A DNA stretch of 64,000 nucleotides from Halopseudomonas xinjiangensis. GTDB taxonomy: Bacteria > Pseudomonadota > Gammaproteobacteria > Pseudomonadales > Pseudomonadaceae. This document shows positions 1 through 10,799 of the stretch, piece by piece. The DNA is taken from NCBI GenBank assembly GCA_011050525.1, contig DRFO01000026.1, positions 1 through 64,000 on the forward strand. The letters run 5' to 3'. Under the pieces are notes generated by a model, which worked only from the letters and a program-made list of their open reading frames with translations, was not told where the DNA came from and did not search any database. Positions within the stretch are counted from its first letter, which is position 1. Every line of letters begins with the position of its first letter. The position numbers and the translations under genes are program-made.

Positions 1-155
1 GAGAGGCCTCCAGGGCGTTGCTAGACTGTCTCATGCGCTATCCGCAACGGTCATAAGCTTGATCAGGCTCTAAGCCCGAGAAAGGTCCGATATAGACGCT
101 GACGGAAATCCGTCCTGGCGTTTTTACACACTCTGGGCCGAAAGCAGCCTTTCCC

Positions 156-560
156 TTATGCCAAAAACTCGACAAGCTCCGCTAAGATCTTAACCTCACC
201 CGGGTGGTAGTTCTGCTCGCTCGGCCACATCAGTGTCCAGGGACTGCGATTCGGAACGACCCAGCCGCTATCTGCAGCGAAAATGCGGCACAGTGCGGAA
301 GGTTGCCCTGCCCCCGTCACCGCGTATTACCCGTAAAGGGTAGATCGCTGTCTGCTTCAGCAGATAGTTGTGACGCTGGATGAGCGTCGAAGGAATCAGC
401 GTTAGTGTTTGTGCCGTACTTCCTTGGTGGAAAAAGTATGCGGTTTCTGGATCGATCTTCGCCAGCCAGAGATAGAGGGATCCGAGGGCGCCCGATCGTC
501 AGGTCGTGTATTGATCTGCCCATCGCGCACAACCAAATCGTCGCCGACAGTCATTCCGAT
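156..560 (-). pseudogene. Degraded LysR-type regulator fragment (effector domain only)
   Basis: On the minus strand a short open frame (326 down to 156) ends in a typical LysR C-terminus, with a GWVVPNRSPWTLMWPS stretch and an ELVEFLA end. Upstream, other frames hold pieces that look like a LysR effector domain, including DLVVRDGQI, GSLYLWLA and QRHNYLL, but they are split by stops and frame changes. No helix-turn-helix part is visible before the metallopeptidase gene at 679. The reading as a decayed LysR gene rests on recalled family patterns, not on an alignment. The rest of 1-678 shows no convincing gene. Near position 1 there is a GGAGG on the minus strand that could serve a gene outside the window. 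Confidence 0.45.
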
Positions 561-678
561 ACAGTCTGCCCCAGACCGTGACGAGTATGAATGCAGCCCA
601 TCTCATGGGCGGGCTCTTCGGAGACCATCCACCGCCCGCCGTCCTTGGCAGATTCCATCGAGCCAGGGCAGCAATTTC

Positions 679-1173
679 TCACCCTCTTAATGTCAAAAAC
701 AACCGCAAATCCAGCTCCAACTGATGGTAATCCCCTTCCATATGCTGGCAAAGATGGTAGAAGGCCTTGTTGTGCTCCTTCTCGCGCAGGTGGGCCAGTT
801 CGTGCACCACGACCATGCGCAGCAGCGGTTCGGGCAGGGTTTTGAGGAGGGCGGAGACTTTGATTTCGTTCTTGCGCTTGAGTTTGCTGCCCTGCACGCG
901 GCTGACGAACTGGTGCTGGCCCAGGGCGTTGTCGATGACGTGCATGCGGGTATCAAAGAAGACTTTGCTGATTGGGTCGCTGCTGCGCATGTGCTGTTGC
1001 TTCAGGCCCTGCGTAAAGTCGTATAGCGCTGCGTCCGTCTGAATCATGTGCGGGCTGTTGTGTTCTGGATAGCGTTTCTCCAGCCAGGCGCCCAGCTCGT
1101 TGTTATCGACCAGACGTTGAACTTGCTGTTGCAAATTGGGGCTGTAACCGGCCAGGTATTTAAGCGCTGCCAT
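679..1173 (-). CDS. YgjP-like zinc metallopeptidase (M48-type HELAH protein)
   Basis: A 164-residue protein of the YgjP/DUF45 family of small cytoplasmic metal-dependent hydrolases. The zinc-binding motif [11 protein letters not shown] lies at about residues 124-134, with the two His and the catalytic Glu in HELAH and a third His ligand in KEHNKAF. The physiological substrate of this family is not established. The start was set at the ATG at 1173 because GAGGAGGGGG lies just upstream; a longer in-frame reading would run into the tRNA-Pro gene and its terminator. It sits directly downstream of the tRNA-Pro terminator and probably has its own promoter or relies on readthrough. The family call is confident, the function is not. 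Confidence 0.85.
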   Translation of the reverse strand: MAALKYLAGYSPNLQQQVQRLVDNNELGAWLEKRYPEHNSPHMIQTDAALYDFTQGLKQQHMRSSDPISKVFFDTRMHVIDNALGQHQFVSRVQGSKLKRKNEIKVSALLKTLPEPLLRMVVVHELAHLREKEHNKAFYHLCQHMEGDYHQLELDLRLFLTLRG

Positions 1174-1199
1174 TTCCCCCTCCTCGTCGCGAAAACAAA

Positions 1200-1227
1200 A
1201 AAGGCCGGTCATTTCTGACCGGCCTTT
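1200..1227 (-). terminator. Rho-independent terminator of tRNA-Pro
   Basis: A perfect 12-bp inverted repeat (AAAGGCCGGTCA and its complement) with a 4-nt loop, followed on the minus strand by a run of T. It lies just past the tRNA-Pro 3' end and about 25 bp before the metallopeptidase start. Confidence 0.9.
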
Positions 1228-1237
1228 CTTATCAATA

Positions 1238-1315
<78 letters not shown>

Positions 1316-1403
1316 CGATGCTTCGGCTTTGTGGGCTGAAGCGGGTCGCATAATACATTAACTACCTGAAACGAGAAAGGTTTTTTTCGGTTTCAGTTTT
1401 GTA

Positions 1404-1763
1404 TCAATGCGCTTTCAACACCTGTAGCACTTCTTCCAGCTCGCTGATCGTTTGACGGATCAACTGCTTGTAATGCGTGACGTCGTCCTTGGCTTCGTCA
1501 CCGGAGAGGCGCTGACGGGCGCCGCCGATGGTAAACCCTTGATCGTAGAGCAACGCACGAATCTGTCGAATCATGAGCACGTCCTGTCGCTGGTAGTAGC
1601 GACGGTTACCCCGGCGTTTTACTGGCGACAGCTGTGGAAATTCCTGTTCCCAGTACCGCAGAACATGGGGTTTAACTTCGCACAGCTCGCTGACTTCACC
1701 GATGGTGAAATAGCGCTTTCCGGGGATGACCGGCAGTTCCTGGTTATGGCTGGGTTCCAGCAT
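1404..1763 (-). CDS. MerR-family transcriptional regulator downstream of ihfA
   Basis: A 119-residue protein with an N-terminal MerR winged helix-turn-helix at about residues 17-85, including [20 protein letters not shown] and a [12 protein letters not shown] wing. The short C-terminal helix has no cysteine cluster or large ligand domain, so this is not a typical metal-sensing MerR protein. Its ATG lies inside the last 20 bases of ihfA, which suggests translational coupling. It corresponds closely in sequence to the conserved gene of unknown target found at this place in pseudomonads (P. aeruginosa PA2737, from memory). What it regulates is unknown. Confidence 0.93.
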   Translation of the reverse strand: MLEPSHNQELPVIPGKRYFTIGEVSELCEVKPHVLRYWEQEFPQLSPVKRRGNRRYYQRQDVLMIRQIRALLYDQGFTIGGARQRLSGDEAKDDVTHYKQLIRQTISELEEVLQVLKAH

Positions 1764-2046
1764 AGGCTTCTACTCGGGCCTTGAGTTTTTGTCCGGGGCG
1801 GAATGTAACGACGCGCCGGGCGGTTATAGGGATCTCTTCACCGGTTTTCGGGTTACGGCCTGGACGCTGGCGCTTGTCGCGCAGATCAAAATTGCCGAAA
1901 CCGGACAATTTGACTTGCTCGTTGCTTTCCAACGCGTTGCGTATCTCTTCAAAAAACAGTTCCACGAGCTCTTTGGCTTCACGCTTGTTGAAGCCAAGTT
2001 CTTCGTAAAGACGTTCTGCCATTTCTGCTTTTGTCAGAGCCGTCAT
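1744..2046 (-). CDS. ihfA: Integration host factor alpha subunit
   Basis: A 100-residue HU/IHF-family DNA-bending protein. The N-terminal dimerisation helices ([20 protein letters not shown]) and the beta-arm with [10 protein letters not shown], which carries the intercalating proline, are both present. IHF-alpha pairs with IHF-beta (ihfB, not in this window) and bends DNA sharply at specific sites, helping sigma-54 promoters, recombination and nucleoid structure. It starts 3 bp after the pheT stop and overlaps the MerR gene by 20 bp. This pheST-ihfA order is standard in Gammaproteobacteria. Length and sequence are normal for the family. Confidence 0.98.
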   Translation of the reverse strand: MTALTKAEMAERLYEELGFNKREAKELVELFFEEIRNALESNEQVKLSGFGNFDLRDKRQRPGRNPKTGEEIPITARRVVTFRPGQKLKARVEAYAGTQP

Positions 2047-2049
2047 AGG

Positions 2050-4431
2050 CTATTTCCTTAGTGTGGCATTGAACCCTTGCTCCAGGGACACCAGTACCTT
2101 GTCCATGACAGCGTTCACCTCATCGTCAGTAAGAGTGCGCGATGAATGCTGTAACGTCAAGCCGATGGCGAGACTTTTTCTATGCGGATCAATACCCTTA
2201 CCTTCGTAAACGTCAAACAGCCTTAGGTTTGTCAAAAATTCCCCGGCTACTTCACGTATTGTCGAGAGTAGCGCGTCAGCTACCACGGTCTTGTCGACCA
2301 GGACGGCGATATCGCGGCGCACTTCGGGGAAGCGCGACAACTCATTAAAGCGTGGCAGACGACCTTGAGTGATATCGGCAAGCACCAACTCGAAGACAAA
2401 TACTGGCGCTTGCAGATCCAGCTCGGCAATCAGTTGAGGGTGCAGCGCACCCAGCCACCCAACCGTTTTACCTTCACGAACAACCCTGGCGCTCTGGCCT
2501 GGGTGCAGCGCTGGATGTTCGGCTGGCTCGAAACTGTATGCAGGGCCGGCACCACCCTGCCCCAGCAAGGCTTCCACATCGCCCTTCACATCATAAAAAT
2601 CCAGCTTGTCGCTGGCGTTGGCCCAGCCCTCAGGCTGACGCGTACCGCAGGCGATACCCGACAGGACGGGCTGTTGCAGCAACGGGCCATCCGTCTGCGG
2701 AATGAATCGCTGGCCGCTCTCGAACAATCTAACGCGCGTTTGCTGACGGTTCAGGTTGTGCACTACGGCTTTGCACAGCCCGGGCCACAGCGAGGTGCGC
2801 ATGACGGCCATATCGGCAGAGATCGGATTGGCCAGCGCCAAGGGCTCGGTTTGTGGGTCGAACAGCTTGTTCAGGCCAGGCTCGATGAAACTGTAGGTGA
2901 TGGCTTCATGGTAACCGCGGGCGACCAGCAGGCGACGCAGCACAGGCAGCTCGCCCTGAGTTTCCGATTTGGGCGTCAGGTTCAGCGAGGTGCGGGGTGC
3001 GCTGACTGGCAGGCGGTTGTAGCCATACAAGCGCGCCAGTTCTTCAATAAGATCGACTTCGATGGTGATGTCGAAGCGGTAGCTCGGCACGTCCACCTGC
3101 CACTCGCCTTCCCCGCTGGCCTTGATGCTCAGACCCAGATTCGAAAGATAGGCTTCCACTTCCGTGGCAGGCAATTGCATACCGAGCATCTGGGTAATGC
3201 GTTCGTTGCGCAGTGTAATGCGGCTCAGGGCTGGCAAAGCGCCTTCGTCCACCGCTTCAATCAGCGGGCCAGGTTCACCGCCAACAATCTCCAGAATCAG
3301 CGCGGTGGCGCGTTCTGCGGCGTCACGCTGCAAACGCCAATCAACGCCGCGCTCGAAACGATGGGAGGAATCCGTGTGCAAACCGTAGCCACGTGCCTTG
3401 CCGGCGATGGCGATGGTGTCGAAGAAGGCGCTTTCCAGGAACAGGTCGGTGGTCTTCTCGCTGACGCCGCTGTGCTCGCCACCCATGATGCCGGCCATGG
3501 CTAGGGGACGTTCATGGTCTGCGATAACCAGGGTGTCGGCGCGCAGGGTGATTTCCTGGCCATCGAGCAGGACCAGCTTCTCGCCTTCTTCAGCCATGCG
3601 CACGCGAACGCCGCCCTTGATCTCGGCCAAATCGAATGCGTGCAATGGCTGGCCCAGTTCGAACATGACGTAGTTGGTGATATCCACCACCGGGTCGATG
3701 CTGCGCACATCGCTGCGACGCAGGCGCTCGACCATCCACAGCGGCGTCGGGCGGGATAGATCAACGTTGCGAATCACCCGGCCGATATAGCGCGGGCAAG
3801 CCTGCGGCGCGAGCAACTCAACCGGACGCGTCTGATCATTCACCGCTGCGACCGGATCAATCTGCGGACGGGTCACCGGCGCGGCATAGTTAGCGGCGAC
3901 TTCGCGGGCGAGACCGGCAATCGACAGGCAGTCGCCGCGATTGGGGGTCAGGTCCACTTCAATGATGGCGTCGTTCAAGCCGAGGTATTCACGTAGATCG
4001 GTGCCTACCGGCGCGTCGGCTGCCAGCTCATAGAGGCCGTCATGGTCCTCGGACAGCTTCAATTCGGCCGCCGAGCACAGCATGCCGTGGGATTCGACAC
4101 CGCGCAGCTTGGCCTTGTTGATCTTGAAGTCTTCGCCCAGTTCGGCGCCAACCATGGCAAAGGGAATACGGATACCCGGGCGTGCATTGGGCGCGCCGCA
4201 GACTACCTGGAACTGCTCCGCGCCATTGCTGACGCTGCATACGCGCAGCTTGTCGGCATCAGGGTGCTGTTCGGCGCTGACAATTTCGCCTACGACGACG
4301 CCGCTGAATACGCCAGCGGCGGGCGTAACGCTATCGACTTCCAGCCCGCTCATGGATAAACGCGCGACCAGCTCGTCATGGGAGACCTGCGGATTAACCC
4401 AGCTCCGCAACCATTGTTCACTGAATTTCAT
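2050..4431 (-). CDS. pheT: Phenylalanyl-tRNA synthetase beta subunit
   Basis: The 793-residue beta subunit of the alpha2-beta2 PheRS, which charges tRNA-Phe in the cytoplasm. An EMAP/OB-type tRNA-binding domain lies at about residues 40-150, the B3/B4 editing domain at about 210-380, the B5 domain at about 400-475 and the ferredoxin-like anticodon-binding domain at about 700-792. The length matches other gammaproteobacterial PheT proteins. The ATG at 4431 is 37 bp after the pheS stop, so the two subunits are co-transcribed. No defects are visible. Confidence 0.98.
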   Translation of the reverse strand: MKFSEQWLRSWVNPQVSHDELVARLSMSGLEVDSVTPAAGVFSGVVVGEIVSAEQHPDADKLRVCSVSNGAEQFQVVCGAPNARPGIRIPFAMVGAELGEDFKINKAKLRGVESHGMLCSAAELKLSEDHDGLYELAADAPVGTDLREYLGLNDAIIEVDLTPNRGDCLSIAGLAREVAANYAAPVTRPQIDPVAAVNDQTRPVELLAPQACPRYIGRVIRNVDLSRPTPLWMVERLRRSDVRSIDPVVDITNYVMFELGQPLHAFDLAEIKGGVRVRMAEEGEKLVLLDGQEITLRADTLVIADHERPLAMAGIMGGEHSGVSEKTTDLFLESAFFDTIAIAGKARGYGLHTDSSHRFERGVDWRLQRDAAERATALILEIVGGEPGPLIEAVDEGALPALSRITLRNERITQMLGMQLPATEVEAYLSNLGLSIKASGEGEWQVDVPSYRFDITIEVDLIEELARLYGYNRLPVSAPRTSLNLTPKSETQGELPVLRRLLVARGYHEAITYSFIEPGLNKLFDPQTEPLALANPISADMAVMRTSLWPGLCKAVVHNLNRQQTRVRLFESGQRFIPQTDGPLLQQPVLSGIACGTRQPEGWANASDKLDFYDVKGDVEALLGQGGAGPAYSFEPAEHPALHPGQSARVVREGKTVGWLGALHPQLIAELDLQAPVFVFELVLADITQGRLPRFNELSRFPEVRRDIAVLVDKTVVADALLSTIREVAGEFLTNLRLFDVYEGKGIDPHRKSLAIGLTLQHSSRTLTDDEVNAVMDKVLVSLEQGFNATLRK

Positions 4432-4468
4432 TATCGATTCCTGCTAGCAAAGGGTGTGCGATCGGGCT

Positions 4469-5934
<1,466 letters not shown>

Positions 5935-5957
5935 TCTTTATATCCTCGACCTTAGAC

Positions 5958-6158
5958 TTAACGGAGACGCAACATGCGTTCGACTTTCTGGACATCAGCA
6001 GCGTTTAGCTGAGATGTGCCACGCAGTTGACGCTTACGCTTTGTGCTCATCTTGGTCAGGATGTGGCTCTTGAAAGCATGCTTGTGCTTGATACCGTTAC
6101 CGGTAGCCTTGAAGCGCTTCGCAGCGCCACTTTTGGTCTTCATCTTTACTTTTGCCAT
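5958..6158 (-). CDS. rpmI: 50S ribosomal protein L35
   Basis: A 66-residue basic protein with the L35 signature ([20 protein letters not shown], later [10 protein letters not shown]). It is a late-assembling component of the large subunit. The 63-bp gap from infC and 23-bp gap to rplT fit the conserved infC-rpmI-rplT operon, whose two ribosomal genes are usually translationally coupled. The start ATG at 6158 gives two residues more than some Pseudomonas L35 proteins at the N-terminus (recalled), which is minor. Confidence 0.98.
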   Translation of the reverse strand: MAKVKMKTKSGAAKRFKATGNGIKHKHAFKSHILTKMSTKRKRQLRGTSQLNAADVQKVERMLRLR

Positions 6159-6221
6159 GTTCAGATACTCCGCATAGTTGCGTTAATAAGATAATCGCAA
6201 GGCCTGGCGTTGCCCTGGAGA

Positions 6222-6767
6222 TTACTTTTTCTTCTTGGGAGCGATGACCATCATCAGCTGACGACCTTCCATCTTCGGATACTGTTCGACGGAACCGTAT
6301 TCCAGCAGGTCTTGCTCAACCCGCTTCAACAGTTCCATACCCAGCTCCTGATGGGCCATTTCGCGGCCACGGAATCGCAAGGATACCTTGGCTTTGTCCC
6401 CGTCGGAGAGAAACCGGATCAAATTACGCAACTTGACCTGGTAATCCCCTTCCTCCGTCCCTGGACGAAACTTGATTTCTTTGATTTGAATCTGTTTTTG
6501 ATTCTTCCGGGCAACAGCCTGCTGTTTCTTCTTTTCGAAGACGTGCTTGCCGTAGTCCATGACTCGGCAAACAGGCGGCTCTGCGTCGGGGGAGATTTCA
6601 ACCAGGTCGAGCTTGGCCTCCTCTGCGGCAGCCATAGCTTCCTGAATGGACACGATACCGATTTGTTCACCTTCGGCACCGATCAGGCGCACTTCACGCG
6701 CCGTGATGTTTTCATTGATCGGCGGACGTTGTGCGGCTCTTTTGTCTTGTCTCATCTCGCGTTTAAT
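6222..6767 (-). CDS. infC: Translation initiation factor IF-3 (ATT start codon)
   Basis: A 181-residue IF-3, which keeps 30S subunits free and checks initiator tRNA and start codons. The N-domain begins near [16 protein letters not shown], the linker is the lysine-rich stretch [15 protein letters not shown], and the C-domain ends KKKK. The first ATG (6755) has no ribosome-binding site at the right distance. The in-frame ATT at 6767 is preceded by GGAG with an 8-base spacer, and it adds M-K-R-E in front of MRQDKRA, as in other Pseudomonas IF-3 proteins. AUU initiation is the known basis of IF-3 autoregulation in E. coli. The site lies 2 bp after the thrS stop, and its GGAG is inside the last thrS codons. 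Confidence 0.95.
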   Translation of the reverse strand: MKREMRQDKRAAQRPPINENITAREVRLIGAEGEQIGIVSIQEAMAAAEEAKLDLVEISPDAEPPVCRVMDYGKHVFEKKKQQAVARKNQKQIQIKEIKFRPGTEEGDYQVKLRNLIRFLSDGDKAKVSLRFRGREMAHQELGMELLKRVEQDLLEYGSVEQYPKMEGRQLMMVIAPKKKK

Positions 6768-6769
6768 CT

Positions 6770-8695
6770 TTATAGCTCCGAATTCTGGCGGCCTCGTTGT
6801 GCAACGGCGCGGGCAAGGAATTCGGAGAACTCGGCAACAGTCATGGAACCCAGATCTTTACCCTCCCGCGTGCGCACGGCCACAGTGTGCGATTCGACTT
6901 CCCTATCCCCTACTACGAGCAGGTAAGGTGTCTTGTGCAAAGTATGCTCCCGGATTTTAAAGCCGATCTTCTCGTTTCTCAAGTCCGCAACGGCCCGATA
7001 GCCCATTTCATTGAGGCTTTTCTCCACTTCGGAGCAAAAATCGGCCTGATTATCGGTGATATTGAGAATCGCGGCCTGAGTCGGCGCCAGCCAGGCCGGA
7101 AAATCACCTGCGTAGTGCTCGATCAAAATACCGATAAATCGCTCGAATGAACCAAGAATCGCGCGGTGCAGCATGACCGGTGTTTTCCGCGATCCATCTT
7201 CGGCTACATATTGCGCGCCGAGACGGCCTGGCAGCATGAAATCGAGTTGCAGGGTACCGCACTGCCAGACCCGGCCAATGCAGTCGCGCAGGGAGAACTC
7301 AATCTTCGGGCCGTAGAACGCGCCTTCGCCCGGCTGCAGATCCCACTTCAAGCCAGCTTCATTGAGGGCTGCTTCGAGGCCTTTTTCTGCCTGATCCCAC
7401 AGTACATCATCACCGACGCGGCTTTCCGGACGCGTAGAGAGCTTCAGCTCGACATCGTCGAAGCCAAAATCCCTGTACACCTGCAGGGTCAGCTTGATGA
7501 AATCGGACGCTTCAGCCTTGACCTGTTCATCGGTACAGAAGATATGCGCGTCGTCCTGGGTGAAACCGCGCACGCGCATCAGGCCATGCAGCGAACCTGA
7601 CGGCTCATTGCGGTGGCAGGAACCGAACTCGGCCAGACGCAGCGGCAGTTCACGGTAGCTTTTGAGACCCTGATTGAACACCTGGATATGACACGGGCAG
7701 TTCATCGGCTTGATGGCGTAATCGCGGCTTTCCGACTCGGTGGTGAACATGTTCGCCGAGTAGTGCTCCCAGTGCCCCGAGCGCTCCCAGAGCACACGGT
7801 CGACTACCTGGGGCGTTTTGATTTCCTTGTAGCCGCTGCCGCGCTGAATGTCGCGCATGTACTGTTCAAGCACTTGGTAAATGGTCCAGCCATTCGGATG
7901 CCAGAACACCATGCCGGGCGCTTCTTCCTGCGTGTGAAACAGGCCCAGGCGCTTGCCGATCTTGCGATGATCGCGTTTCTCGGCTTCTTCCATGCGCTGG
8001 ATGTAGGAAGCCAACTGCTTCTTGTCAGCCCAGGCGGTGCCGTAGACGCGCTGCAATTGCTCGTTCTTGGCGTCGCCGCGCCAGTAGGCTCCGGAGATAC
8101 GGGTCAGTTTGAAAGCTTTCAGAAAACGCGTGTTCGGTACGTGCGGGCCGCGGCACATATCGACATATTCTTCGTGATAATAAAGACCCATGGTCTTTTC
8201 GTCGGGCATGTCTTCGACCAGGCGCAGCTTGTATTCCTCGCCACGGGTTTCGAAGACTTCAATGACCTGATCACGCGGGGTGACTTTCTTGATCACGTCA
8301 TATTCGGTATCGATCAGCTCACGCATGCGCGCTTCGATGGCCGCCATATCCTCGGGAGTAAAGGAGCGCTCGAAGGCGATATCGTAATAGAAGCCTTCTT
8401 CGATGACCGGACCGATGACCATGCGGGCAGTTGGATACAGCTGCTTTACCGCATGACCGACCAGATGGGCGCATGAATGGCGAATGATTTCCACGCCTTC
8501 ATCATCCTTTGGCGTGATGATCTGCAGCGTGGCGTCTTGCTCGATGAGATCGGACGCATCGACCAGGCGACCATCGACCTTGCCAGCCACAGTGGCCTTC
8601 GCCAGGCCTGCACCAATGGACTGCGCCACGTAGGCGACGGAAACGGGGTTGTCGAACGTGCGCTGACTGCCGTCAGGAAGAGTAATAACGGGCAT
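6770..8695 (-). CDS. thrS: Threonyl-tRNA synthetase
   Basis: A 641-residue class II synthetase that charges tRNA-Thr. The TGS domain covers about residues 1-60, the editing domain with [16 protein letters not shown] (HxxxH metal-type motif) about 70-240, the catalytic core with [10 protein letters not shown] (a zinc ligand Cys) about 245-530, and the HGTP anticodon-binding domain about 535-641. The start ATG at 8695 follows AGAAGGAG and gives the usual N-terminus [10 protein letters not shown]; the 36 extra in-frame residues upstream are leader RNA, not protein. Its leader contains a tRNA-like hairpin (8715-8735), so translational self-repression is likely. infC follows with a 2-bp gap. Confidence 0.98.
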   Translation of the reverse strand: MPVITLPDGSQRTFDNPVSVAYVAQSIGAGLAKATVAGKVDGRLVDASDLIEQDATLQIITPKDDEGVEIIRHSCAHLVGHAVKQLYPTARMVIGPVIEEGFYYDIAFERSFTPEDMAAIEARMRELIDTEYDVIKKVTPRDQVIEVFETRGEEYKLRLVEDMPDEKTMGLYYHEEYVDMCRGPHVPNTRFLKAFKLTRISGAYWRGDAKNEQLQRVYGTAWADKKQLASYIQRMEEAEKRDHRKIGKRLGLFHTQEEAPGMVFWHPNGWTIYQVLEQYMRDIQRGSGYKEIKTPQVVDRVLWERSGHWEHYSANMFTTESESRDYAIKPMNCPCHIQVFNQGLKSYRELPLRLAEFGSCHRNEPSGSLHGLMRVRGFTQDDAHIFCTDEQVKAEASDFIKLTLQVYRDFGFDDVELKLSTRPESRVGDDVLWDQAEKGLEAALNEAGLKWDLQPGEGAFYGPKIEFSLRDCIGRVWQCGTLQLDFMLPGRLGAQYVAEDGSRKTPVMLHRAILGSFERFIGILIEHYAGDFPAWLAPTQAAILNITDNQADFCSEVEKSLNEMGYRAVADLRNEKIGFKIREHTLHKTPYLLVVGDREVESHTVAVRTREGKDLGSMTVAEFSEFLARAVAQRGRQNSEL

Positions 8696-8706
8696 GTGCC
8701 GCTCCT

Positions 8707-8811
8707 TCTCAGTGGTGGCCCTTACGCAAGGCCACATGATGGAAAATGTCGCTCGGGTTGCACATCGCAGTTCATGCGGCAAACGATCGCCGGCAGCCCT
8801 CATCAGGCTGC
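8707..8811 (-). promoter_or_regulatory. thrS leader operator with a tRNA-Thr anticodon-like hairpin
   Basis: Hairpin 1 (8715-8735) has stem GTGGCC/GGCCAC and loop TTGCGTAAG, which contains CGT, the tRNA-Thr(CGU) anticodon. It lies directly before the Shine-Dalgarno sequence, with CGT about 30 nt upstream of the ATG. Hairpin 2 (8793-8811) has stem GCAGCC/GGCTGC. E. coli ThrRS represses its own mRNA by binding an operator with an anticodon-arm mimic in about this position. The layout here fits that model; binding is inferred. Confidence 0.7.
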
Positions 8812-8835
8812 TGCGAGTGCGTCCCGAACGACGCT

Positions 8836-8867
8836 AAAAACGAAAAACCCGGTCAGGGGACCGGGTT
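8836..8867 (-). terminator. Terminator-like hairpin between the EF-hand gene and thrS
   Basis: A perfect 9-bp stem AACCCGGTC/GACCGGGTT with a 4-nt loop, followed on the minus strand by TTTTTCGTTTTT. It is about 110 bp after the EF-hand gene stop and about 150 bp before thrS. It is either the end of the EF-hand transcript or an attenuator in a long thrS leader. Confidence 0.75.
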
Positions 8868-8975
8868 GAAAATTCTTGGTAGGACACAAACTTGCCAATC
8901 CGGAAGTCGCGCACTCTAACATAACGCTATCAACGACCTACAGCGGAATTTAGCGGCGCGCTCGCATGACACCAC

Positions 8976-9305
8976 TCAAGGGTACATCAAGCCGCCTGGG
9001 CCAGGGCTTCTCAGGAATACTTCATACTCTTCCCGGCTCCAGCTACCGCTATCGTCCGTGTCATACCGTTCGAAACGGTCTTCGTTGAATTCTTCATCAG
9101 AGCTGAATGCATCGTCATCGGTATCCAGCAGCCCGATGAGCTCATCCCGCTCGAAACCCAGATGCTCCAACTCGCTACGCTCGAGGGTACCAGAAGAGTC
9201 CGAATCCAACTGGTCGAAGCCTTCCTCCTGCGCGTAGGCTCCGGCACTGGCCAACATCACCGCAAAGGTGACGGTACCAATGAACCACTTGAGATCAATG
9301 TTCAT
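8976..9305 (-). CDS. Small exported EF-hand protein
   Basis: A 109-residue protein with a probable signal peptide (about residues 1-25, hydrophobic core then ASAGAYAQEE). Two calcium-binding EF-hand loops are visible, DSDSSGTLERSE at about residues 34-45 and DTDDSGSWSREE at about 81-92. A region rich in Asp and Glu between them (TDDDAFSSDEEF) may be a third, degenerate loop. The protein is therefore likely a periplasmic or surface calcium-binding protein. Its partner and role are unknown. It is transcribed toward thrS with a terminator-like hairpin between them. The start ATG at 9305 gives a good signal peptide. Confidence 0.85.
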   Translation of the reverse strand: MNIDLKWFIGTVTFAVMLASAGAYAQEEGFDQLDSDSSGTLERSELEHLGFERDELIGLLDTDDDAFSSDEEFNEDRFERYDTDDSGSWSREEYEVFLRSPGPGGLMYP

Positions 9306-9398
9306 ACGCTTCCCCTCATATCAAGCGAGTCACCGCTCAGAAGATGAAACCGACATGAATCTAGACCAGCACCTATACAAAGGAGTTCGCTGTAGATC

Positions 9399-10604
9399 CT
9401 ATGCTTCGCGCATTACCCTGGCCATTGCGCTGGCGACGTGATCAATGTTCCCTGGGTTGAGCGCCGCGACGCAGATGCGTCCGCTATTGACGGCATAGAT
9501 TGCAAAATCATCCGCCAGCCGTTTCACCTGCTCCTTGGTCAGCCCTGAGTAGGAGAACATGCCACGTTGACGCCGAATGAAATCCACATCTCCGGCTACG
9601 CCAGCCGCCTTGAGCTTCTCCGCCAGAGCCTGACGCATGCCGCGGATGCGTTCACGCATCTCGGCCAGCTCTTCTTCCCACAGCGCGTAGAGCTCAGAAT
9701 TGTTAAGCACCGCCGCGACAATCTTGGCGCCATGCGTAGGCGGGTTGGAATAGTTGGTGCGAATTACTCGCTTGAGCTGGGAAAGCACCCGGGCATGCTC
9801 ATCGGCATTTTGAGTAACCAAAGTCAGTGCCCCAACCCGCTCGCCATACAACGAGAACGATTTGGAGAATGAACTGGCGATCAGTAGCGGCAAGCCGCTT
9901 TCTGCGAACAGACGTACCGCAATGGCGTCGTCCTGCAGGTTTTCACCAAAGCCCTGATAAGCGATATCCAGGAAGGGCACATGATTGCGACGCTGAATCA
10001 CATCGATCACCCGCGCCCACTCTGCCAATCCCAGATCCACCCCGGTAGGGTTGTGACAGCAGGCATGCAACAGCACCACGCTGCCTTCCGGCAAGGCTTC
10101 AATGCCGCTCAACATCCCATCCAGATTCAGACCATGGGTCTCTGGGTCATAGTACGGATATGTAACCACTTCGTAGCCAGCGGCCTCGAACAGCGCACGA
10201 TGGTTTTCCCAGCTCGGGTCGCTTATCGCCACCAGCTGTTTACCAGTCAGTCGGAACAGAAAATCGGCACCCAGCTTGAGCGCGCCGGTTCCGCCCAGGG
10301 ACTGAGCGGTGATCAAGCGACCGGATGTTAGTAGGGAAGAATCGATGCCAAACAACAACTGCTGCACCGCCTTGTCGTAGGGTGCCAGGCCTTCCATCGG
10401 CAGATAACCGCGCGGTGCATGCTCTGCCACCCGTGCTTCTTCTGCTGCCTGAATCGCGCGCAGCAACGGGAGTTTCCCTGCCTCGTCATAGTAAACGCCC
10501 ACGCCCAGATTGACTTTCTCTGCGCGTGTATCGGCGTTGAACGTCTCGTTCAGGCCAAGGATCGGATCATGGGGCGCCATTTCGACGGGGAAGAACAGAC
10601 TCAT
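9399..10604 (-). CDS. Aromatic/aspartate-family aminotransferase
   Basis: A 401-residue PLP-dependent class I aminotransferase of the TyrB/AspC family, which moves amino groups between aromatic or dicarboxylic amino acids and 2-oxoglutarate. The PLP lysine is in SSFSKSFSLYGERVG at about residue 246, and the substrate-binding motif CCHNPTGVD is at about 182-190. Arg residues near the C-terminus (NSGRICVAALNPGN) fit side-chain carboxylate binding. It is divergent from uvrB, as in P. aeruginosa (PA3139 next to uvrB, from memory). Whether aspartate or aromatic substrates dominate cannot be told from sequence alone. Confidence 0.93.
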   Translation of the reverse strand: MSLFFPVEMAPHDPILGLNETFNADTRAEKVNLGVGVYYDEAGKLPLLRAIQAAEEARVAEHAPRGYLPMEGLAPYDKAVQQLLFGIDSSLLTSGRLITAQSLGGTGALKLGADFLFRLTGKQLVAISDPSWENHRALFEAAGYEVVTYPYYDPETHGLNLDGMLSGIEALPEGSVVLLHACCHNPTGVDLGLAEWARVIDVIQRRNHVPFLDIAYQGFGENLQDDAIAVRLFAESGLPLLIASSFSKSFSLYGERVGALTLVTQNADEHARVLSQLKRVIRTNYSNPPTHGAKIVAAVLNNSELYALWEEELAEMRERIRGMRQALAEKLKAAGVAGDVDFIRRQRGMFSYSGLTKEQVKRLADDFAIYAVNSGRICVAALNPGNIDHVASAMARVMREA

Positions 10605-10799
10605 GGTATAGGTGAACTCGAAGCAGATGAATGGTGGATGTCAGGCCGTGCCTTTCAAGGCTGCCCATTATAGACAGACCGGGTCCTATGTGCGAGAGGC
10701 GGCGGCATGCTGAAATGCTCCGACGCAAGGTTGCCCCTGATCGTCACACCTTGCGGTGCTATGATAGCTGGATATCTGTTACGTGGCGGAACCTGAAAT

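Noticed and set aside
409..690. 93-residue plus-strand frame at the left edge
   Set aside because: Composition is unlike a protein; the minus-strand LysR remnants are a better explanation.
2365..3504. 379-residue open frame on the plus strand inside pheT
   Set aside because: It is antisense to a well-supported gene, has no family features and is explained by codon bias of pheT.
7613..8476. 287-residue plus-strand frame opposite thrS
   Set aside because: Shadow of thrS; no signal peptide, motif or ribosome site.
8696..8860. T-box riboswitch for thrS
   Set aside because: T-boxes are a feature of Gram-positive bacteria; no T-box sequence is visible, and the tRNA-like operator explains the leader.
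10740..10799. LexA box before uvrB
   Set aside because: No convincing CTG-N10-CAG palindrome was seen upstream of uvrB.
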